Positions 25,491 to 37,861 of a stretch of DNA of 64,000 bases are shown in pieces; the first letter of the stretch is position 1, and the number at the start of each line of letters is the position of its first letter. This DNA is from Chaenocephalus aceratus (Eukaryota > Chordata > Actinopteri > Perciformes > Channichthyidae). The stretch spans positions 21,890,218-21,954,217 of the forward strand of contig CM043800.1 of NCBI GenBank assembly GCA_023974075.1, read 5' to 3'. The position numbers and the translations under genes were made by a program. A model generated the notes under the pieces. The model was not told where the DNA came from. It did no database searches and saw only the letters and a list, made by a program, of their open reading frames with translations.

Positions 25491-25915
25491 TCTTCAATTC
25501 AAATAAATAACATTTTAATTCAGAGCCAAAAACAAGCCCATTTAAGGATGTCAATTCATGTTAGGTCAGGTTAAGATAAATATTTAGAAAAATAACTTAC
25601 TGTAATGCCAAAATCATACTTTGTGCTTCTTTGCAGCACCAATTGTATGGCTATGCATATTTAATTGAATTTCCTTCTGAAGGCAAATTCAGTTGGACAC
25701 TACAAATATAACGCCACATCACAAAGCATTTGTTTTTAAATTGCAGCACAAATTATGCTTCCAAACATTGCCCAGTGAAAGGTATCATGGAAAAGTTGTA
25801 AGGACAGAGGAAATAATACAACTTTTTTTGATTAACTGGAATGTAGTACACCAAAAGCACAGCTACATTCTAAATCAGGAAGCATAATGTCAATGGGTGA
25901 ATTTTGCAGTTGATG
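25491..25915 (-). other. 3' untranslated region of gene D
   Basis: Non-coding AT-rich stretch after the gene D stop, ending at a - strand AATAAA (TTTATT at 25491-25496). Confidence 0.5.
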
Positions 25916-28900
25916 CTACTCTTTTCCCAAACTCCCTTGATTGTGGAAATTCAAAAAGCAGTTGTGGTTGCGTGAGATACAAAGAAAAACACAGCACTTA
26001 AGGCATAGCACTCGAGATGTTCTCTGACAGTCTCCATAGCGGCACCTGCCTCCTTCTCCCTCCCCAAGCTGCTCTGGCCAGTGTCCTGAACCGTCGAACC
26101 GCGTGGCTGCATCTGGCAGAGGACTCTCCTCCACCAGGCTGGGATTGGGCTTTTCATTTGTTGTATGAGGTTTCTCTCTGGGGGTCTGAGGGGGGACTGA
26201 GTCCTGGGCATCACAGCCATTCGAGAGGATCAAAGATTTGGACACCTCCAATCTGAAGGCCATTAGAGTCAAAAGTGCAGACACTGCCTTGTGATCCTGT
26301 CTGTAGAGGAGCCAGGAGTTGACCAAAGCCAGATCTGTTAAGTACCAGAGCACCGCCTGAGGCCAGCAGGTTGGGGCCGAGGCAGTGAGAGGAATTGAGT
26401 AAAGATTCTGCAAATCTCTGTTGACTTGAGCCGACATCTGAGCCTTCTCAAAATTGTCCATCAATGAGGCCATGTTCCTCTGGTTATTGCCCGCTGTAGA
26501 AAGTATAAAGCCACAGTGTGATCTGCGTAACATCAGCTTCCCATCTGAGCTTACAAACTCATCTCCGATCTGTCCTCTGGCTCCTCCGACCCTTCCGGCA
26601 CCATGAACGCCGGCAACTAACAGACGCTCCAGCATTGCAGGGGTGGACAGTTCCTGTTTGCAAAGAAACACCATACTACCTTTGGGGACCATTTTCTCCA
26701 CTGCATCTTGTTTGCTGGACTGACCCAACTTAAGATCCACATGTAAGAGCAAACCTCCAAATCCAACTAATGTAGTACAGTAAAGAGACAGCTTCTTGTT
26801 GTGCATTTTCCCAGTCAAAGGTAGAGGATATTGGTCAACTGCATAATCACCCTCTTGTCTGAGAGACTGACACCCTGCTTTGAAACGGCACAATAATGGC
26901 TGAGCCTTCCACAGGGGATCAGTCTGTGTTTGTGAGCTGCTCAGCTCATTTAGCGTGTCTCGCTGGCCAATTTCACTTTGCCTGCTAGAAGAGTGGGGTT
27001 GACCTTGCTGAGCATTTTGAAAGTCACTATCACATCTTCCTTCCTGAACATTACTGTTGACTGGATCCTTCGCAGGACATGCAAGCTTCAACATGCGAGA
27101 CAGCTCGAGGAAACGGGAAAGTGGCATGGAGTCAGCAACCAAGGGCACCTTAGTCAAGTTCTCCCAGTAGAGCCTCGGACTGGGAAACTGAAAAATAGTT
27201 AAGTTATATAGTTAGAATGAATGAACACATTTAATTCACAAAATGCAGCACAAAACAAGTTTAAAAACACAGATTAAAGTGTAAAAACATACACTTAAAC
27301 AAGTAGAAAATGAGAGCATTTGTGTTTCCGTAATCTAAACATTTGAATTATACAGATACAAAGACAGACAGCTGCTATTACTGGGCTGTATTTAAAAAAA
27401 TAGATGAGTCAGCAAGTCTAAAACAGATAGGTTCCATATTTTGTGGAGTGGTGCCTAAAAGCAGCATTGCCAAACTGAGCATCTGTGGAGGATCTTAGTG
27501 TTTGGGGACAATCCTGGGCAAGGCAATTAAGTGCATTAAACACTAAGGACTCAAACTAAATTCTGAAAGATGCATGCAGCCAGTGTAGGTTGCATAAAAC
27601 AAGAGTTATATGAGCTCTCATTTTGGGTTAAAAACCTGTCAGCAGCATTCCAAATAGTGTGTAGTTCTGAAATGGCTGCTTTCAGTTGACCAGTATTAAG
27701 CATTACAGTGGTTAAAACAACTAAAAAAAAAAAGGCATTTATTTTCAGCATCACGCTATATTTCAATTATTAAAGGGCGCTTTGGTCCACACATTTAAAT
27801 GAGTTTCAACATTAAGGTTGAAATTTAAAATGACACGGAGACAAATACACTTTCAAAAAACGGAGCACTAACCTTCAAAGTTCCCATTGCAATGTGGATC
27901 CCAACAAACTGTGCAACCTCTCTGGATGTGACAGGTCTGGGCATGTTGGATATTTTATTTGTGCAATTAGCAATTTCTACCCAGGTATCCCAACCAAAAT
28001 ACTTGGAGAAGTAGTCAATGGGCTCTGTGGTTCTGGTTTCCTCTCTTGGTGCTTGGATCTGGCCTGATGTAGTTGGCATGCTAAAAGATAAAAAAGAAAA
28101 CAAAAACATTTTACACATAATGTTCTCCCTAAAGCTTGAGTTTTCATTTTCATTTTGAGTTACAATAATATAACACAATAAACATCATTACTGAACAGTA
28201 TGACAATATTTAATCTAAATAAAAAGTAGAAAAACGCAGTTATCTGTGAAGGTGTGAAGAAGGAAAGATCTACTGTACTTTTGTGATGATTCATCACTGC
28301 CGGCCTGCTGTGCACTGTTTGTTTGGTTTTTGTAGAAGTAAGCCATTACTTCTGCTTCTGAGTCAAGCTGAGGATCAGACATCTCAAAAACACCCACATC
28401 CTCCTCATCTGAACTCTGGAGGAGAAAGTCCCGGAGGTCAGGTGGATGCTGCATCTCAGCTTCTGCCTCAGCTGTAGGATCAGATCATATACAAACAAAT
28501 TATTTAAAGTATAATCTTTATATTTAATAATTAGCCTACAAATGTTAGCATTTTCTCAGTAGCCACAAGTACAGGGAATTTTCTAAAAGAAAACATACCT
28601 TGTCTATCTGCAGAGTCACTGACCCCTGGTTCTGACAGTTGTCTAACTCCCATCTCCTCGTAGCCTGGTGCAGAATGGCAGCCTTCATCTGTTGTTAACA
28701 TATTCAACATTAAAATAATTGGATAATCTTTGTTAAATATCACTGGGAAAAGGCAACAACTCACTTGAATGATCTGTTACATGTTGTTCTGTTTGCTGGG
28801 CATCACAGAATGCCCCCGTTGTTGAATTCCCACTGTTGGTCTGAGCCCCCAGTAAAAATTCCCTCTCCTCTTCCTTTACAGGGTAGAAGATGCACTGGTT

Positions 28901-31900
28901 GGTGTTGAACTCAGGGGGGGTGACGCAACTCTCGTCTATGGCTGTCTCCTCACTCTCAATTACTGAAAGCAAAAAACATACATTTATGAAAAGGAAGAAA
29001 TCAAGGCATAGGCTTATGTACTACCTTGAAAAGGTAGAGCTCGCAGGTGAAAAAAAGCTCATATTTAGGTATAACACATCTCTTCTTTTTGGATAAGTTG
29101 TATTTTGGTACATTGTCCCTGACGAACGTAATAGACTTAATTAATCTGACTTAATTGAATCGCTTTCTGGCTATAGCTCCATACCCACACATGGGTGGTA
29201 TCGATTTATTATTATCCATCTTCCAGGAAGAAATCAAATAATATCATTTACCTGAATGCTGAACTAGCACAATTGTGCTAGTAATGTACCAAAAGCGCCG
29301 TTAGTACTTACATGGATTGGACGTGTTTTCCGTGTTGACTGGCTCCACATTCCATCGGATGTGTCTGCCGCTGGCCTGGGTCTCATTCAGCACGAGGCTG
29401 CTCTCCTCCTTCACCAGCACGGTCCTTATATCACGATGGTGCTGCAAAGTCACACTTGCACTCAGTCTGTTTTGACAGATGGGTGCAACCAGTGGACGAT
29501 CTGGGATATTCTCTTCAACCTTGATCTGCTGGCTCTCCAGGTCTTCATTCTCAGCAATGTTGTAAAAATCCTAAAACCAAAACCAAAGTTTTAAGTTTAC
29601 AATGTTCAATGTATGATCGTGATCATCAACGTATGGTATTTGTTGGTACAATTGGCCTCTCACCTGTCTCTGATGGTTCCGCTCTATCACCAGGCCTGGC
29701 TCCTTGTCAGCAGTTGCTTCTTGTCTGGAGGTGAGGAACTTCTCGAGTATGATGACTGGAGACTGGTTAGCATCCCTGTTGTGTTCCTCTCCTCCCTGCA
29801 ATCGTCTTACACCCTTTACCTGGTCAGTACTGGTGGCCGACTCCAACACGACTGGTTCTTCAGGAGGTTTCTCTAATGTAGAGGGAATGGTAGACAAAGA
29901 TGCAGCTGGAGCCGTAGCTTTGTTGGTCTCAAATTCTGTGCTGATCTCTGGCTGTAATGTCTTTATGCTGGGTTGGCCGTCATCATGTATTTCTGAAGCA
30001 GAGCTGATGGGACGTTTTTCATAAAGTAGCTGACATTCCTCCTGTTCTTTTTCTGACTCTGTTCCTCTGGTGGTATCTCCAACTAAAGCTCTCTTTGAAA
30101 TCGCATCCCGTTTTAAACGTCCTGTTTCTCTTCTCCTACCCCTTGTAGCATTTCTTGAAATAGCTCTTTTTCCTCCTTTTTTCTTCTGTACTAGCAGTTC
30201 TTCCTCCTCTTCCTTGATCTCCACTTGATGAGTGGAACATGACACGGTTTGTGAAGTTAGACTTCTTCCAGTTGTTGTTTTATTGTTAACTTGCCCAGAA
30301 AGTGTGTTGATGCTTCCATCCTCAGGATTGCAGGTTACACTTGATTCATTTTGAGGAACAGAGTCTTCTTGAGAGGTTGTTTCAACTCTGTCATTCTGCT
30401 CCCCAACAGTGACTAAATCTACATCAAGAAGTAAATTCTCCTTTATGTCCTCATCGGTGGTACCCTGGACTTCAGATTCTGTGCTGGGATTCCTCAGGGA
30501 AGCTTCTTCTTGCTTGTTCTCGTCTGATGGCAAAGGCTCACCGAACTCTGAACTCTTTGTCTGAGCAGAGGTACCTAATGGGCGTTCGGACGGTAGGATT
30601 GGATGCATTCCACTGGTTTTCATTTGATCGGCTGGTAAGTGAACTTCTTGAGAGGTACAGGACTGTTTATCTGCAGCCTTATTTTCATTTCCATTATTTT
30701 CATTTTCAATGACTTCAACATCGGAAGGAGGGACAAGAAAAGATGGGGATGGAATCAAAGCTGGAAAAGAGACACTTCGCTCTTTCTCATCTAATGCCAT
30801 CTCTACAATCTCAGGCTCAGTATCCCAGTCTGCAGCAGCATTCATCACCCCGACAACCTTATTGGGCTGTTTTGGAAGCTGGTAAAGATCCAACGTGGAG
30901 ACGCCTTCAAAGATGTTTCCATTTGTGTAAGTAAGACCGGGACTCTCTACGATATGCACCATTGCCTTGTGCTTCTGAAGGGACGAGACTTCACTAAATC
31001 TTTGCCCACAGTCCTTACACTCTAAGGCACGCTTGGAATGAGAAGTTATCACTCCTTCAGTCTCCACTCCTGAGCAGGCTTTACGTTTCCTTGTTGTCTT
31101 TGGCTTGGCAGGCAGTGTCTCAGGAGTTTGACGGGAAGCCTGCAGCGAGGACAACAATGAGAGAGTTTTCTGGTTCTTTTTAGTTCTTCCTCCTTTTTTC
31201 TTATCCTCCGTATTTGTACACTCACTTGTTGAATGTTTACAATTTATGTCTTTACTCTTTTGGGATATTGTGCTGCCCTCAACAGGTGAAGCTTCCTGTG
31301 TCTGGTCTGATGCCTTTGAAGGGTCTAATTTGTAAACCTTAAGTCGAGGCTGTTTATGACCCTTCAGTAGAAGTAGAGCATCCTGTGTTATATGTGTTCC
31401 AGATATGTCTGTTGAAGCTGCGCTCTCTTTTGTTTCGACTTTTTCCTCTTCTGAAAGGTTTTTCTTTTGCTTTCCACCCTTTGATTTCTTGGTCTGATCT
31501 TTTTGCATTATATTGGTTTGTTTTTTCTTTTTAAATACAGGCGAGGCTAAAGTGTTATGCTTACTAATGAGTGTCACACCTTCCCTGACCACTTCTTTTT
31601 GCTTTTTTGTTTTGTTTTTTCTTGTATCCTCTTTGACTTGCTGGACTTGTGAATCCTGGGTTGATGAAGGAGAATTTTTTTCAGCGTTAGAAACAAAATG
31701 TTTGCTTTTCTTGTCCTTTTTGCCCTTTCTTCCCTTCTTCTGTGGCAAAACCTTCTTCTTTGAGAGAATTGTTGCTAGTGTTTTATCTCTCATCTCGTCT
31801 TCTTGTATTGGCTGATGCTGCTGTGATGGCTTTTTCTGTTTCTTGTTGTTCTTTGCTTTGCTTTGAGGGCTACATTTAACTACAAGATGAGACTTTTTCT

Positions 31901-34900
31901 TTCTTTGCCGTTTGGAAGGTGTAGCATCAATTTGAAAATCATCCTTGTATATTGATCCGCCTAGTTCATGCATACATCCTTGTAAGATAAACGCTTTGTT
32001 TGAATTTCTCTTCCGCACTTTCACAAGTTCTTGAGCTGACATTACATTTACGGGTAACTCGGACACCTGTGGCACTTGCTTGGTCTCTAAGTTTGATGGA
32101 AACACTTCTTTAGCAGGTGGATCCTCTACTTCAGACTCCTCACCGTTCTTCCCTTCTACCGGCAGCTTCTCAGGTGGTTCTTGTTCAGATTGATCTTGTT
32201 CAGCTTTTTCTTGTGTCTCTTGTGGTGCAGCTCCATCCATCACAGGGTGTTCCTGATCTAGACTTACTGTTTGCATTTGTGAATCAACCACTTCAGCTCC
32301 ACTTGTGTGTGTGAGTGTGTCTGATGGAACAAAAAAGGGAAGGCCCTGCTGCTCTGCTTGTAAAAATGTCAGCTCCAGCCCAGTCACAAGAGTTGTGTCT
32401 GACATGTTGGTTTGTTCATCTATCACAGTCTGATATGCCATCTGCTGCAGGTCAGCGTTTACCAGAGAGGATGATGGGATTTCATTTTGTGACACGGTTT
32501 GTGGTAGTTCAAGCTCTTCAGTTGGTATAAGTTCTAATATGACTGTTTGCTCAAGGTCTTGATCTACTCCATTCTGAAACATTGTTTGATCAAACTGAAT
32601 TGCACTATTATCAGGCTGTTGAAGGATCTGATGCATACCCTCTCCCTCAGGTCTTTCTGTTTGTTCAGTCTGAGTCTGCTCTATATTTTCACCTATTGTT
32701 ATGTTGGAACCTAGTTCTGAGAAATCAGGGTTTTCCAGTTGTCCTTCTGGCGTAATAGGTTCAAGTATAATTGTTCGATCCAGTGCAAAACATGGGTTTA
32801 AAGGTTCCATTTCAACTATGTTAGATCCTGTCGGTTTCAGTTCCATAAAATTTGTCTGTGGTAGTTGTGACATCTGATGGACTTCCAGCGGTGCAGCATG
32901 AGGTGGCAGCTGCCCCAATATGACAACTTGATTTACTCTCTGCACATTTCCCAAAGATTCAATAAGTCTGCGAATCTGCTCTGTGTCAATGTTGGCATCA
33001 ACTTTTTGCAGAGGTCCATTGGGGCCTGCCTGTAGTAGTGATGACTGGCAAATAGATATTGGAGTTATAATGGGTGTATTATGTTTCCCTTGATGCTCAG
33101 CTGAGAGGGCCTTACTTGTTGTAGCAGGCACCATGTTGTGCTTGGTTTTCATGTGATATTGCCGTGTCCTGGTAGACTTGAAAGTGGCCTTGCATAAAGA
33201 ACAAGGATACTTTATTGAAGAAGGCCCTAGAGACAATAAAAAGACAGTTATTGTGGTATAAACTAAATAACACAAAAACATTTTGAAAAAATAAAAACAT
33301 TTACTTACATACTTCACTGTACTAATCTAAACCTGTACATAGGCAAGTGTTGCTTTCAACGAAATGCTATAGTCGGCAAATGAAATGTTTGCCCTGTTCA
33401 TTCTATTAGTTAAGCATATTAGCATGCCAGTATTTGCTTATTAGCCCCAAATGCTGAGGCTTATTGAAATGTTTTTACTTTTGCAGTAACCAGTCATTAT
33501 TCAAAATATTGGACAAATTAAATGTTGATCTCATGATGGCACTACATGACAAGATAAAGGATAAAGATATTAATTACAATCCATATTAAGAGCCAGGTTG
33601 CTAGCATTAAGTTAGCATGTGTAAAATGTTAAGACCTCCATTTATTCTTACCAATAGCTTTTTTCAGAGCGTCAGCTGTTGGGTCTCCACCCTCTCCTTG
33701 ACATTGTGCAGTCATATGTTTCTGCAGAGCTTTGGACATGCTGAACCTTTTTCCACACTCCTTGCAAACATACGGCCTCTCTCCAGAGTGTTTGCGCATG
33801 TGATACTTCAAAGCCGTCATCGTTTTGCAGTTTTTCCCACAGTCTGTGCATTCATAACCGTCCTGGCCATAGTGATTTTTTTTATGAAAGGTGAGCTCTG
33901 ATGACTTGTTGAAGGCCTCGCTACAAATCGGACACTTGAAGGGTTTCTTCTCTGTGTGAGCTTTCTGATGGAGCATCAGATCTATGGAGTTAGTGAAGTG
34001 GCGGTCACAAACGTAACAGGCGAAAAGGGAGTTCCTCAGTATGCACTGTTCATATTCTGCAGGGTGGCTCAGCTTCAGGTGACGCTCCTTGCTCTTGACA
34101 TCACTGAAGATTATGTGGCACTCAAAGCACTGCAGGGACAGCTGAGATGCTAGAGGGAAACAAGACAGGAGTGGGAGAAAGTTTACATTTAAAGGTCCCC
34201 TATTATACTGTTTTTCATCAATATATTATAGGTCTCAGATATATACAAAACATGTCTCTGAAGTGTTTGGCTTGAAAAACAGATCACCAATTGTAGCATC
34301 CCATAATCTCCTCTGTGTCAGCCCTGTTTCAAAAGTGCTGATTCTCTGTCTGTTACTTTAGATGAAAATAAGGAGCCCCTCCCCACGCCCCTCTGAGAGA
34401 TATTTGGTTCAAAATAACACAATGGTGCTCTTGGAGGAGATCCAGGTGATAAGGTGGGGGGGGGGTTACCTTGGTTGGTGATTGGCTAATGGTTACACAA
34501 GCCAAACGATCGTTATGACATCACAAAGTGGCCAAAATCTGATCAGCTTATTTTCAGACAGGATTTTTATATAAATGGATCAGGACAAAAAGAGAGAGAA
34601 TCTTTTTTCCTGAAACTTTCAGAATCTCTTTCCACAGTGGGGACACATGTTTATGTATAAAAGACATGAGAAAGTGGATTTTGCACAATAAGTGACCTTT
34701 AAGATAAATCCATACACTCCATACGGAGTAAACAAATCATTGTCTGGTCAAAAAAGGAGACCATATGTGTTTTGCTAAGTAAGTATCCTTAACAACTTAT
34801 GCTATATTCAATTAGTACTAGCCGGTCAAAATTAGAAATCACATCAGTACTGTCCTCTGTGCATTGTAGCCTGTAAAGAAAATACCCAAATAAATATATC

Positions 34901-36001
34901 TACAGAGTTTGATAAATATTTTTACGATGTATCAGCTCATTGTTTACATAAAATAATAATTCCAAGAAACATTTTTGGTAAAGAGCAGGGCTCTTCGAAA
35001 AACTTGAAAACCAAAATAGATTAAATAAGCAATGAAATATTCTAAAATAAAATATTGGTCTGGCTCTAATATTCAGTGTTTTGTTTGGCTGCTTTTGAAC
35101 ACCATCAATTGTTTATTGCACAGGTTTAACCAAACCAGATGTTTTGGTAATATGGTAAAGCAAAACTTGAAAGCATTTAAAGAATACTATCTTGTATTAT
35201 CTAAAAACGGACTTTGAAATACACATTAATGTTAATGTGTAACTAACTTCTGTAGACATTTGTACAATATTTAGCTATTTAACGTAAAACCACAGCTTTC
35301 AACATTCCACTGTAGAAAATCAGTGTCTATTTATCATGTGAACCGTTATAACACAATGTTAGCTGGGATATGAGAAAGCACGATACCTTCCAACTACAAA
35401 ATGTGGCTTTTATATTTAAATTAGTAAGCAGTGAGTAGTCCTTAACAACAAACAGGTCTCCCATCCATGTCTTGTTCAGAAAGATGTGAACAACACAATA
35501 CAAGTTAAAACACTCACATGTGAGGGGTATAACCGGCTGTTTGGACATGTCCATCTTCAGAGGATCCACCATGGCCTTCTTGGAAGGAATGTATTTCCTA
35601 GGCTCACGAACACCTTTATCCATTTTCTTTACCTTTTTCTCATCACACTTAGATTTTGCATTTGTGTCCAGTTCTGAGGGGACGCTTGGCTTTGAAGCTG
35701 AGTCAGTCTCGACCCCTGCACTGTTAACTGAGGGCTCTGTCTGTGGCTGGACAGCAGGCTCATTCTCCGCTGCCTGAGTGACTGGCAGGCTTGCAGGTGT
35801 TTCTGCTGTTTGCACCTCTGTCCCATTTTCCTGGGGCGTTACAGTTTCAGTCATAACAGGAGCTGTTGGTTCATCCTTCTCTTTTTGCTCATCTGAATCA
35901 CTCTGTGCTGGCTGAGCTTCAGTCTCGGTGTCCAGTGGTGGCTCCTGGGTTGCTGTGGCCCCAGGGTTTGGCCCGCTCGGTGACTGGGTCGGACTCTGCA
36001 T
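25916..36001 (-). CDS. gene D: zinc-finger / piggyBac-transposase-derived fusion protein
   Basis: Nine exons join in one frame: 35518-36001, 33652-34149, 29664-33226, 29312-29570, 28765-28962, 28599-28688, 28279-28471, 27873-28080, 25916-27187; total 6765 nt, 2254 residues. All borders are GT-AG and phases agree (1,1,0,1,1,1,2,0). Order: Glu/Thr/Pro-rich N-terminus; five fingers in exon 2 (first CFECHIIFSDVKSKERHLK); two more at each end of the first part of exon 3 (CSLCKATF, CKDCGQRF); a long Gln/Glu- and Lys-rich linker with IKEE, IKVE, VKEE sites; then a piggyBac core (YFSKYFGWDTWVEIANCTNK, PRLYWENL) and a Cys/His-rich end (CRYGDC..CLKCCVFLC). One catalytic Asp region (DNFYTS in the family) is replaced by FLCKQE, so transposition activity is unlikely. 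Alternative: a separate piggyBac-derived gene starting at the Met in exon 7 (28450). Transcript proof is lacking. Confidence 0.78.
27188..27872 (-). other. gene D intron inside the transposase-derived domain
   Basis: A 685-bp AT-rich intron splits the piggyBac-derived region between GTLK and FPSPRLYW. The presence of an intron here argues against a recent, unspliced transposon insertion. No other feature seen. Confidence 0.7.
34189..34702. mobile_element. TTAA-flanked MITE-like element in gene D intron
   Basis: The left end TTAAAGGTCCCCTATTATAC and the reversed right end TTAAAGGTCACTTATTGTGC form imperfect inverted repeats bounded by TTAA on both sides. The interior (CCCTCCCCACGCCCCTCTGAG and similar) looks like a widespread fish repeat and encodes nothing. 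TTAA borders suggest mobilisation by a piggyBac-type transposase, which is an inference. Confidence 0.65.
34703..35517 (-). other. remaining intron 1 sequence of gene D
   Basis: AT-rich intron sequence between coding exons 1 and 2. A 61-codon + strand frame near 35032 is chance. Nothing else seen. Confidence 0.5.
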
Positions 36002-36030
36002 GGCTCCCTGCTCTTTGGCTTCTCAAAAGT

Positions 36031-36300
36031 AGTAGTAGTAGTAGAACCTTTATTTATCCAGGAAAATCAATTAAGAACAAATTCTTATTTACAATGATGA
36101 CCTGACAAAGGTTTCATAGGAACATATGAATTGCTACACTTGCTAAAAGCAAGTGTAGCAATTCATATGTTCCTATGAAACCAGGTACCACAGAGAAACA
36201 CATTATGACTGTTAATTACACAGGTAAACCAACACATTCACTGAGACTCACACAAGATACCAACAATGTTTTAGTAGTAGTAAAACCTGCTTTATAACAA
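36031..36300. repeat. dispersed fish repeat with (AGT)n start
   Basis: It starts with an AGTAGTAGTAG tract followed by AACCTTTATTTATCCAGG and AATTCTTATTTACAATGA, a word order I recognise as a common fish repeat. It directly precedes gene D on its 5' side and contains the perfect hairpin at 36110-36182. Confidence 0.5.
36110..36182. repeat. perfect 34-bp inverted repeat with 5-base loop
   Basis: Arm 36110-36143 (GGTTTCATAGGAACATATGA...) is the exact reverse complement of 36149-36182, with TAAAA as the loop. It lies about 110 bases upstream of the gene D start codon on the transcript side, likely in an intron or 5' leader. Confidence 0.9.
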
Positions 36301-36772
36301 ATGATTCTATCCACTATTTGATTTGTTCTAAAAGCAGTGAGGGACCTTTGTGATGTACAATGCGCCAGCTGGAGGACCAGGGAATGAATGGGTTTAAAAC
36401 ATGTGTATTACAAAAGAAAGACGATGTAGGGCAGCCGTTAAATGCTAGTTTATAAGCTACATTGTACACTCGTATTTGTATGAATCGTGTATGTGTACAG
36501 TGCTTTAAAATATTGATATTATTCGCAGATAGCGCAGTTAGCTTATTATTTTCACTAATATACAAGGAGAATACGGTTGGAAATGTTAGCGTTTCCGACC
36601 CGAAACAGCTCCAAAGAAGCTAAATATGTAGTCACTTTCTACGTATCCCATGATAATATCCCGTATAGCTGTATGAATGCAGGAGGATGTAGATTTAGAT
36701 TACCTATGCTTTCTCGTCCGCCCAAACATCTCTGCGTCGCTCTGCACAAAGCCAACAGACCTGCAGACAACG

Positions 36773-36820
36773 TGACGTCACTCCTGAGAGGGTCGCAGAG
36801 GAATCATGGGAATTGTAGTT
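36773..36820 (-). promoter_or_regulatory. likely gene D promoter elements: CRE and ACTACAATTCCC motif
   Basis: A full palindromic CRE, TGACGTCA, is at 36773-36780. On the - strand, CAACTACAATTCCCATGATTC (36801-36821) matches the ACTACAATTCCC promoter word associated with ZNF143-type vertebrate promoters. Orientation and distance (about 0.8 kb before the ATG) suit a first non-coding exon of gene D. Confidence 0.5.
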
Positions 36821-37165
36821 GTTTACCACAATCAGCCCGCCACTCATGCAGGAGTCCTACGCCCACTCTGCTTAAAGACTACAATACCTCAACTATGTTT
36901 AGAATACAAAATAAAATGTATACTTTTTGTGTGATGTTTTAAACTTGTGGACATATGCTTTGTTTTTACTTGCACACTTAATTTAAATAATATCCTAATG
37001 TTACTTTTACAGATTGTTATCTTTCACTGTCAACATGTACATATTTCACTTTTCTGTTCAGTTTTATTTTCTAGTTTGAGATGTTTAAATGTTATGCACA
37101 GAAATCCTGCACACGTACCTTTGCTGTCATTTCATGTATGGATATATATGTTTACCACTCTCAGA

Positions 37166-37861
<696 letters not shown>

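Noticed and set aside
25916..27187. Exon 9 of gene D as an active piggyBac transposon copy
   Set aside because: The domain is split by an intron, lacks a catalytic Asp region, and no terminal inverted repeats flank it.
35032..35217. 61-codon + strand frame in gene D intron 1
   Set aside because: AT-rich, no similarity to anything I know, opposite strand to the gene.
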